From contig OY365809.1 in assembly GCA_959347315.1 (NCBI GenBank), forward strand, positions 46,134,368 to 46,198,367: a DNA stretch of 64,000 bases, in the 5' to 3' direction. How positions within the stretch are numbered: the first letter of the stretch is position 1; every line of letters begins with the position of its first letter. The notes beneath the pieces are model-generated. The model was not told where the DNA came from. It worked only from the letters and a program-made list of their open reading frames with translations, and did no database searches. This document shows, one piece after another, positions 25,101 to 33,600 of the stretch. The position numbers and the translations under genes are program-made. This stretch comes from Bimastos eiseni. Its lineage: Eukaryota > Annelida > Clitellata > Crassiclitellata > Lumbricidae.

Positions 25101-27037
25101 TGAAATTCAAGCAGCTAAATATTTTTCATTCAGTGTCGACTCAACACCAGATATTTCTCACACTGATCAGCTAACGTTCACAGTAAGGTATATACAGAGC
25201 AATGGTGAACCAGTTGAACGATTTTTGAAATTTTTTCCAATTTCATCTCATTCTGGTCTTCATATGTTGGAAATCATTTCAAGCACATTTCATGATATTG
25301 AAATTAATATGGATGATTGCAGAGGACAAACATATGACAATGCGGCAAATATGTCAGGAAAATATTCTGGAGTTCAAGCACGTGTTCTGGGAATAAACAA
25401 AACAGCTCCATACATTCCCTGTATGGCTCACTCGCTAAATTTGTCTGGTACTGCTGCTGCCGAGTCGTGTACAGATGCACAAACATATTTTTCACTTGTC
25501 CAAAATTTATACACTTTTTTGTCAGGATCCACTTATAGGTGGGCTGAAGACCTACTATTCTGCCTGATCTATGACTGAGAATGCAGCGCAACGTGCTTTT
25601 GTGCAAGACTTGTCTGGTCAAAGCGCGTTATAAATGCCTAGTTGTATTGTATTGTAGGCAGAGACAGATAAAGATATAAAGACATGATGGTATGTATGTA
25701 TGTATGTATGCATCTATGTATGTATGTATGTATCTATGTATGTATGTATGTATGTATGTATGTATGTATGTATGTATGTATGTCTGTATGTATGTATGTA
25801 TGTATGTATGTATGTATGTATGTATGTCTGTATGTATGTATGTATGTATGTATGTATGTATGTATGTATGTATGTATGTATGTATCTATGTATGTATGTA
25901 TGTATGTATGTATGTATGTATGTATGTATGTATGTATGTATGTATGTATCTATGTATCTATGTATGTATGTATGTATGTATGTATGTATGTATCTATGTA
26001 TCTATGTATCTATGTATGTATGTATCTATGTATGTATGTATGTCTGTATGTATGTATGTATGTATGTATGTATGTATGTATGTATGTATGTGTGTATGTG
26101 TGTCTGTATGTATGTATGTATGTATGCATGCATGTATGTATTGACAGGGAGAGATGCGGGGAGGGTTCTATCATCACCCTTCGTCAGGATGTCAAAAAGA
26201 AGGGCATGAAGTTCAAATGCTCAGATGATGACGTGTTCGTAGCATATACGTAATATATATATACAAATATATATACTATATATATACATATATATACGTT
26301 ACAACGTATATATATATATACGTTACGGTACGTTACGGTACGTTACGGTACGTTACGGCACGTTACGGTATGTTACGGCACGTTACGGTACGTTACGATA
26401 CGTTACGGTATGTTACGGCACGTTACGGTATGTTACGGCACGTTACGGTACGTTACGGTATGTTACGGCACGTTACGGTACGTTACGGCACGTTACGGTA
26501 CGTTACGGTACGTTACGGTTGCTTGTATTCGCGTTGGCTCAGATCAGAAGTTTTGCTATTTTTCATTCAATGTCGACTCAACACCAGATATTTCTCACAC
26601 TGATCAGCTAACGTACACAGTAAGGTATATACAGAGCAATGTTTTTGTATATAATTAATTTTTTCCACATTTTTTTGATAATTTGATTGGGTAGAGGGCC
26701 TACTTTAGTTTTGTTGCATTGTTTGCGCCAGGCCTCTAAAAAGTTAATCCGGCACTGATTATATCGAATCAAATATGTTTGCTATTATGTTTAGCTATTA
26801 AACATATTATATCATATGTTTACCTATATTCAGATGGAGCTTGGTTCTAAGCAAGGTAGCAGTGATTACCTGGATGAATTTGCTGCTAAGCAACCGTCGT
26901 GCATCATTGCTTTGCGTCAATACATGGCCAGCACTCGAAGTGAAGAGACGACGTCATCTATCGACCATCAGACGACTGACTGTCCACAGCCAATGTTTAG
27001 CTTAGGTCGCAATTCTTCGCTTTCCGCTGCTTCATGA
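13829..27037 (+). CDS. Membrane-anchored START-domain protein (15 exons, ~831 aa)
   Basis: Coding exons: 13829-13951, 15002-15052, 15585-15809, 16300-16601, 16853-16956, 17432-18298, 18984-19051, 19619-19689, 20757-20825, 21092-21188, 21373-21408, 21491-21533, 21853-22010, 22802-22879, 26834-27037. All junctions are GT-AG and close in one frame of 2496 nt. Residues 11-34 form a hydrophobic anchor (ILLPIALVIICSLVAIIVLV onward) followed by HRRK, so the body should be cytosolic. Next come a Gln-rich stretch (~100-117), a Ser-rich linker, a fold-like region (~234-310) that faintly recalls a C2 domain, and a Lys/Glu-rich linker. The last ~230 residues read as a START domain: WTYRGLEKDTVILQK, APPKLIYEILRKPLSRKSYD, SSSGWIIEPV and YLDEFAAKQP. 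Spacing resembles the START domain of vertebrate STARD9, but there is no kinesin motor. Predicted role: lipid binding or transfer at a membrane. Weakest joins: the donors at 15809 and 18298 and the acceptor at 16300. Confidence 0.8.
14305..14468. mobile_element. hAT-type MITE, copy 2, with perfect 8 bp duplication
   Basis: A 164 bp element in intron 1 of the START gene. Its termini are CAATGGCGTC (mutated) and GACGCCTCTG, and it is flanked on both sides by GCGTCAAC (14297-14304 and 14469-14476). The interior is homologous to the copies at 12312 and 39004. The 8 bp duplication and CAG...CTG ends fit the hAT superfamily. Confidence 0.88.
15708..15755 (+). repeat. Coding CAG/CCA repeat (poly-Gln tract)
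   Basis: CAG run followed by CAG-CCA alternation inside exon 3 of the START gene, encoding eight Gln then PQQ repeats. The length is likely polymorphic. Confidence 0.85.
15980..16260. repeat. (TA)n, (CAT)n/(CGT)n and pyrimidine repeats in intron 3
   Basis: Simple repeats dominate the intron between exons 3 and 4 of the START gene: TA at 15988-16025, CAT/CGT triplets at 16079-16175, CAGCAG at about 16176-16190, then CTCCTC. The His-rich and Asp/Met-rich open frames here are artefacts. Confidence 0.85.
18750..18860 (+). mobile_element. Remnant of a LINE reverse-transcriptase C-terminus
   Basis: A conceptual translation reads KTRGRPTRMLLDWMMKG, then KWKARDEERDEW and a stop, continuing as RWTNEPL. 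The arrangement (basic GRP.R.LLDWM, then a charged segment ending ..W) is what is commonly seen at the C-terminal tail of non-LTR retrotransposon polymerases in animal genomes. No catalytic region is present. It lies in intron 6 of the START gene. The family assignment rests on motif recall only. Confidence 0.5.
19944..20340 (+). repeat. Two related ~55-110 bp modules in an intron
   Basis: Near 19947 and again near 20214 the sequence reads GCATTTGCACAGTTTTAGA followed by ACGAAACCT-like, GCTCGGGGAACACC-like blocks. The modules are about 267 bp apart in intron 8 of the START gene. Both conceptually encode LHSFR.I..KP.P.ARGTP, so an old tandemly arranged repeat or gene fragment is possible. No intact frame remains. 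Confidence 0.5.
24065..25578 (+). pseudogene. hAT transposase pseudogene (zf-TTF + DUF4371 part)
   Basis: The first open frame (24065-24943) carries a Lys/Arg-rich N-terminus (SCWQKRQRKRELEE) and a TTF-type zinc-finger-like region (ILRHWLLYSPSTGRLFCFVY) as found upstream of hAT transposases. It stops at TAG 24941-24943; another TGA follows near 24972. Homology resumes with SYLSSTTYEEFIALM and FSFSVDSTPDISHTDQLTF, then DDCRGQTYDNAANMSGKYSG, the catalytic-core segment of ZMYM1-like hAT transposases, and is lost by 25578. The C-terminal dimerisation domain is missing. Two in-frame stops plus the truncation make this a pseudogene. Confidence 0.88.
25684..26142. repeat. (ATGT)n microsatellite, ~450 bp
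   Basis: ATGT repeats with scattered ATCT, GTCT and GCAT variants, inside the hAT element. All three forward frames stay open as Met/Tyr/Val/Cys peptides; none is a gene. Confidence 0.97.
26322..26520. repeat. CGTTACGGTA 10 bp tandem array
   Basis: About 19 copies of CGTTACGGTA with CGGCA, TGTTACGG and CGATA variants, directly after an (AT)-rich palindromic stretch at 26250-26325. It lies inside the hAT element, next to the microsatellite. Confidence 0.95.
26556..26641 (+). repeat. Duplicated fragment of the hAT transposase
   Basis: About 86 bp nearly identical to 25119-25204 (encoding SFSVDSTPDISHTDQLT), differing at a few positions. It lies on the far side of the two satellite arrays, so the element carries an internal direct duplication flanking the arrays. 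Confidence 0.9.
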
Positions 27038-27224
27038 GGTTTTCTTGCAGGAGATCATTTGTAAATTTAACTTTCGCCAGACATAGAACTGATCTGGCAA
27101 TGAGGTATTAAGGGGGGTTGTCTGCTCTAGTCATCGATTGCTACGTATTTTAAGGAAATCAGTTATTTAGAACTGTTTTGGTAAATTATGTTGAGTTGTA
27201 CATAAAATGACCAATTCTGAGGTT

Positions 27225-27230
27225 TTTATT
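27225..27230 (-). promoter_or_regulatory. Candidate polyadenylation signal for cyclin K
   Basis: AATAAA on the minus strand, about 380 nt past the cyclin K stop codon at 27608. Confidence 0.45.
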
Positions 27231-27534
27231 CTATCTGTAAATCAGTCAGTTTCATAGTGATAGTTTCAACATCATGGTACGTGGACTACATACCAGAAAC
27301 GACTTCAGAACAATGAGAAACAATTGAAAACAATTCATTAATTTAAGTGGTTTGGAAGATTATAATCACACACATTAGTGAAACAAGGTAAAACCCTGCT
27401 TATATATCGAAATACATTCACTTTAACCACATCCAAAATCCATTTTAACTCAAATCAAGTCCTTATTCAAACTGGATCAATGCCTTGCCATTGATGATGA
27501 CGTCAACAACTTGTAGGATTAACAACAATGAAAC

Positions 27535-27540
27535 AATAAA
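27535..27540 (+). promoter_or_regulatory. Candidate polyadenylation signal for the START gene
   Basis: AATAAA on the plus strand, about 500 nt past the START gene stop. If it and the signal at 27225 are both used, the two convergent transcripts overlap at their 3' ends. Confidence 0.45.
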
Positions 27541-27607
27541 CGAGTTCTTTCTAGTAACATAAACTTTGTCCTTCCTATTACCATAAACCTGTGTGTAAAT
27601 GAGCCCA

Positions 27608-30600
27608 TCAAGGTCTGTCAGTGGAAGTAGCAGGACCTCCAAGACTGATCAAGTTCGAACGCTTCAGCGCAAAACTAATCTTCTTCGACGGCAACCACCT
27701 GTTCCCGTCTGGCGATGTTTCAATCCTGGCGCCCTCCCCCATCGGGTACATCACTTCAGGGGAACTGGGCACAGATGGTGGTGCGTGCAGGGGTCCTTCG
27801 GGGTATGCAAAAGGACCTGGCGGCCGGTGGCCAAAGACGTGCATATCTTGATGAGGAGGTTGTCGCATGAAGTCTGGTATACCAGGGTGGGGGGGTCCTT
27901 GCAGAGGAAAGGAACCTCGTACTTCAGGGAACGGACCGGGTGGATGGCCATAGACACGCATTTCTGGATTGGGAGGAGCTGGAAGCAGCTGTCCTGGAAT
28001 ATGTCCCACTGGGTGCAAGGTCATCACAGGTCGATTCATCACTGGAGGCTGCTGATGCTGCACGAGGATCTGATGGGATGCACCAACAAACTCCGGCAGT
28101 GGCCTCGATGGAAAGCCAGCAGTACCAGGCGGGAAATGAGGATGGGAGCCAGGTGGCATTGGTTGTTGTTGTGGTTGATACGGAAAAGCCATGACCACCT
28201 GTGCCGGGGGCGGTGCATGAAAGCCGACAGGTGGATAGGTGGGAGGCGGAGCATACGGTCGCGTTGGCTCCTGGAATGAGGAGATGAAGCGAGGCGGAGG
28301 AGGCAGACCGACGCCGCATGGCTCGGGTGGAGGTTGTCCCGACTTGGCCCTCAGCTGCGCCTGGATTTCCTCAAAGCTCTCTCTCGACAGGAAGAAAGTG
28401 CCTGGCGATTCCAGCTTAGTTATCGCTACCGGGGATCGACGGGATGGACTTGGAGGGGGCGGCAATCGAGCTCGTCTGCGCGATTCCGGACTTCTCGAGT
28501 AGGTTCTACGTCTGTGGTGACTTCTTGATCGACTATGCGACAATCGTCTGCGCCTCAACGGAGGAGGAGATCTCTCTGCAATCATCAACAATGAGAAATC
28601 AGTCGATTGGAGCAGCAAGAGGCGTTTAACAAACAATTCAGAACCTCATCAATTCTCGTCCTTCCAAAGCTCTCCCATCATCCCATTTGAAAACTGCCCC
28701 ATCGTACCACTAGAAAACTGCCCCATCATCCCAATTGAAAACTCCCCTATCATCCCATTTGAAAACTCCCCATCATCCAATATGAAAACTGCCCCATCAT
28801 CCCATCTGAAAACTCTCCCATCATCCCATTTGAAAACTGCCCCATCATCCCATTTGAAAACTCCCCATCATCCAATATGAAAACTCTCCCATCATCCCAT
28901 CTGAAAACTCTCCCATCATCCCATTTGAAAACTGCCCCATCATCCCATTTGAAAACTCTCCCATCATCCCATTTGAAAACTCCCCCATCATCCCATTTGA
29001 AAACTCCCCCATCATCCCATCTGAAAACTCTCCCATCATCCCATCTGAAAACTCTCCCATCATCCCATTTGAAAACTCCCCATCATCCAATATGAAAACT
29101 GCCCCATCATCCCATCTGAAAACTCTCCCATCATCCCATTTGAAAACTGCCCCATCATCCCATTTGAAAACTCCCCCATCATCCCATCTGAAAACTCTCC
29201 CATCATTCCATTTAAAAACTCTCCCATCATCCCATCTGAAAACTCTCCCATCATCCCATTTGAAAACTCTCCCATCATCCCATCTGAAAACTCTCCCATC
29301 ATCCCATCTGAAAACTCTCCCATCATCCCATTTGAAAACTCCCCATCATCCAACATGAAAACTCTCCCATCATCCCATCTGAAAACTCTCCCATCATCCC
29401 ATTTGAAAACTCCCCCATCATCCCATTTGAAAACTCCCCCATCATCCCATCTGAAAACTCTCCCATCATCCCATTTGAAAACTCTCCCATCATCCCATTT
29501 GAAAACTCCCCATCATCCAATATGAAAACTGCCCCATCATCCCATCTGAAAACTCTCCCATCATCCCATTTGAAAACTGCCCCATCATCCCATTTGAAAA
29601 CTCCCCCATCATCCCATCTGAAAACTCTCCCATCATTCCATTTAAAAACTCTCCCATCATCCCATCTGAAAACTCTCCCATCATTCCATTTAAAAACTCT
29701 CCCATCATCCCATTTGAAAACTCTCCCATCATCCCATTTGAAAACTCTCCCATCATCCCATTTGAAAACTCTCCCATCATTCCATTTGAAAACTCCCCCA
29801 TCATCCCATCTGAAAACTCTCCCATCATCCCATTTGAAAACTCTCCCATCATCCCATTTGAAAACTCCCCCATCATCCCATTTGAAAACTCCCCCATCAT
29901 CCCATCTGAAAACTGCCCCATCATCCCATTTGAAAACTCCCCCATCATCCCATCTGAAAACTCTCCCATCATTCCATTTAAAAACTCTCCCATCATCCCA
30001 TCTGAAAACTCTCCCATCATTCCATTTAAAAACTCCCCCATCATCCCATTTGAAAACTCTCCCATCATCCCATTTGAAAACTCTCCCATCATCCCATTTG
30101 AAAACTCTCCCATCATTCCATTTGAAAACTCCCCCATCATCCCATCTGAAAACTCCCCCATCATCCCATTTGAAAACTCTCCCATCATCCCATTTGAAAA
30201 CTCCCCCATCATCCCATTTGAAAACTCCTTCATCATCCCATTTGAAAACTCCTTCATCATCCCATTTAAATGCTGACCCATCACCCTATTCTATTTGAAA
30301 ACTCCCCCATCATCCCATTTGAAAACTCCCCCATCATCCCATCTGAAAACTCTCCCATCATTCCATTTAAAAACTCTCCCATCATCCCATCTGAAAACTC
30401 TCCCATCATCCCATTTGAAAACTCTCCCATCATCCCATCTGAAAACTCTCCCATCATCCCATCTGAAAACTCTCCCATCATCCCATTTGAAAACTCCCCA
30501 TCATCCAACATGAAAACTCTCCCATCATCCCATCTGAAAACTCTCCCATCATCCCATTTGAAAACTCCCCCATCATCCCATTTGAAAACTACCCCATCAT

Positions 30601-33600
30601 CCCATCTGAAAACTCTCCCATCATCCCATTTGAAAACTCTCCCATCATCCCATTTGAAAACTCCCCATCATCCAATATGAAAACTGCCCCATCATCCCAT
30701 CTGAAAACTCTCCCATCATCCCATTTGAAAACTGCCCCATCATCCCATTTGAAAACTCCCCCATCATCCCATCTGAAAACTCTCCCATCATTCCATTTAA
30801 AAACTCTCCCATCATCCCATCTGAAAACTCTCCCATCATTCCATTTAAAAACTCTCCCATCATCCCATTTGAAAACTCTCCCATCATCCCATTTGAAAAC
30901 TCTCCCATCATCCCATTTGAAAACTCTCCCATCATTCCATTTGAAAACTCCCCCATCATCCCATCTGAAAACTCTCCCATCATCCCATTTGAAAACTCTC
31001 CCATCATCCCATTTGAAAACTCCCCCATCATCCCATTTGAAAACTCCTTCATCATCCCATTTGAAAACTCCTTCATCATCCCATTTAAATGCTGACCCAT
31101 CACCCTATTCTATTTGAAAACTCCCCCATCATCCCATTTGAAAACTCCCCCATCATCCCATCTGAAAACTCTCCCATCATTCCATTTGAAAACTCCCCCA
31201 TCATCCCATCTGAAAACTCTCCCATCATCCCATTTGAAAACTCTCCCATCATCCCATTTGAAAACTCCCCCATCATCCCATTTGAAAACTCCTTCATCAC
31301 CCCATTTAAATACTGACCCATCACCCTATTCTATTTGAAAACTCCCCCATCATCCCATTTGAAAACTCCCCCATCATCCCATCTGAAAACTCTCCCATCA
31401 TCCCATTTGAAAACTCCTCCATCATCCCATTTGAAAACTCCTTCATCATCCCATTTGAAAACTCGTTCATCACCCCATTTAAATACTGACCCATCACCCT
31501 ATTCTATTTGAAAACTCCCCCATCATCCCATTTGAAAACTCCCCCATCATCCCATCTGAAAACTCTCCCATCATCCCATTTGAAAACTCTCCCATCATCC
31601 CATTTGAAAACTCCCCCATCATCCCATTTGAAAACTCCTTCATCATCCCATTTGAAAACTCCTTCATCATCCCATTTAAATACTGACCCATCACCCTATT
31701 CTATTTGAAAACTCCCCATCATCCCATTTGAAAACTCCTTCATCATCCCATTTGAAAACTCCTTCATCATCCCATTTGAAAACTCCATCATCCCATTTGA
31801 AAACTCCTTCATCATCCCATTTGAAAACTCCATCATCCCATTTGAAAACTCCTTCATCATCCCATTTGAAAACTCCATCATCCCATTTGAAAACTCCTTC
31901 ATCATCCCATTTAAATACTGACCCATCATCCTATTCTATTTAAAAACTCCCATTATCCAATTTGAAAACTTCCCCATTACCCCATTAGAAAACTGGTGCA
32001 TCATCCCATTTGAAAATTTCTTTATCATCCCTTTTGAAAACTCTCCCATCATCCCATCTGAAGAGCCCACCTCACAGAACACTTAACCGTTTTCTCCATA
32101 TAACAGAGTAACCTGATGCAGAATGCAGTGGTTGGTTGGCAGTGTAGGAACCTGAATACACTCCCAGACAAAAACACTCTGGCAATGTTTTTATCCTAGT
32201 ATATAAAGACTTCAGAGGTTATCAATGCCCGGACAAAAACATCCATCCTGCGAATAAAAACTACAATTAAGAAGATCTGACGAAGAGCCCTTGAGGCCAA
32301 GACTGAAACTATTGGTGTAAGCCATTATTTACAAATCACCAAAGAGATAAGAAGCCAATTTAGTGTTGAATATTTCTAACGTTCCACTCAGTCACTCACC
32401 CTTCTCATAAATTCGACTTCTTCCGGCAAATGAAGACTGGAAAGAACAAAAGCAGCTGATAATTAATTTATGTAGGTTGATTAAAAAAGTCTGCATAATA
32501 GTCACCAGTCAGACTTTGCTCTTAATACAGCACAGTTAATATACCGTACATTTAAATTTATATTACCTTCAGGAGCTACGCCGTCAGGAGCTACGCTGTC
32601 AGGAGCTATGCTGTCAGGAGATACGCTGTCAGGAGATACGCTGTCAGGAGATACGCTGTCAGGAGATACGCTGTGAGGAGCTATGCTGTCAGGAGCAATG
32701 CTGTCAGGAGCTATGCTGTCAGGAGCTACACTGTCAGGAGCAATGCTGTCAGGAGCTATGCTGTCAGGAGCTACACTGTCAGGAGCTATGCTGTCAGGAG
32801 CTATGCTGTCAGGAGCTACACTGTCAGGAGCTATGCTGTCAGGAGCTATGCTGTCTGATACGCCATTATTGGCACATCTACACAGAAATATTGAAGGAAA
32901 ACGATTAAGGTGAAATATGGAACAAACTTTTGCATCAACTTGAAATGACTGAGTGTCTAAGTCCCCACCAAATGGACAATTTAGAAAATAGGCATCAAGC
33001 GAGTGTTCGGACTGCACTTACATCCGCTGATCGTCTTGGCAACGGAGAAGGGGATCGTCTTGGCAACGGAGACCGTCTTCCTCTCGACCTACGACCCGAT
33101 GACCCTGACCTTCGTCTGCCCCTCCGAAGAACAGGAGATGACGAACGAACATCTCTTGCTCTGGGAGAGGATGTCTGAGCGAAGAGCGGTGTCTCCTCCT
33201 TCTCCTCCTTCTGACCCTTCGAGTAGAGTCCCAACACTTGGCCACAGATATCTACAAAGATATAACGATACATTATACATCCTCCTTCATTATATTGCCT
33301 TCTTCATTATATTCCCTCCTTTGTTATAAATCCTAATTAAATAATGCCTTCTAATATCACACAGCAAGAGAAGTGGGTTCATAGTTCCTGCCAATTCTGA
33401 ACATGACCTGATTATGAAGGATGTCTGTTGGTGATGGTATCGAAAACTACTTGGAAAAGGCAAAGCAGATATTAAGAAACACTTTACAAAGTGCAACGAT
33501 CAACGGTTAAAGTTCAACCTTTGAGTATGTCGATGTTCATGTCGCTGACAAAGTGGTTGTACCATTTCCCGGTGTAGTTGTCTGGTTTGCCCATCCAGTC

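Larger units (their letters stand above)
23620..26757 (+). mobile_element. hAT transposon (ZMYM1/DUF4371-type), decayed, with 8 bp TSD
   Basis: The element begins CAGTGCCAGATTAAC and ends in the inverted GTTAATCCGGCACTG. It is flanked exactly by ATTATATC at 23612-23619 and 26758-26765. Subterminal GGCGCAA/TTGCGCCAGGCC blocks are also inverted between the ends. It sits in the last intron of the START gene in the same orientation. Inside are a broken transposase, a long (ATGT)n array, a CGTTACGGTA array and a duplicated transposase fragment. The 3.1 kb length includes about 0.85 kb of simple repeat that has replaced or displaced the C-terminal transposase region. It is not autonomous. Confidence 0.93.
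18984..26949 (+). other. START lipid-binding domain region (exons 7-15)
   Basis: Residues ~557-795 of the model. Exon 7 (18984-19051) begins with an amphipathic helix (DIELESRLKLIAEATIVDLV). Phase runs 1-0-2-2-0-0-1-0-0 from the donor at 18298 to the last acceptor with no stop. The order of elements matches the START fold: N-terminal helix, Trp-containing first strand, APP..IYE.L segment, a central strand (VYIYLEGM), a Cys-containing strand segment, WIIEP, and a C-terminal helix. Which lipid is bound cannot be read from the sequence. Confidence 0.8.

Noticed and set aside
25684..26253. Three 150-190 codon frames of Met-Tyr-Val-Cys repeats
   Set aside because: An (ATGT)n microsatellite inside a dead transposon.
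3477..27037. The giant exon and the START gene as one STARD9-like gene
   Set aside because: The giant exon ends in a clear stop codon and the START gene has its own ATG and membrane anchor; no donor near 11.1 kb joins convincingly.
27599..28319. Plus-strand 226-codon frame opposite the cyclin K tail
   Set aside because: Shadow of the Pro-rich minus-strand exon.
28845..31943. Many frames on both strands with KTLPSSHL or GMMGEFSN octapeptides, up to 264 codons
   Set aside because: A 24 bp minisatellite in a cyclin K intron; both strands open equally and no exon signals.
32502..33017. Minus-strand DSIAP repeat frame as an additional cyclin K exon
   Set aside because: Joining it to the phase-0 donor at 33022 gives an immediate stop; the frame is open only because the repeat is 15 bp.
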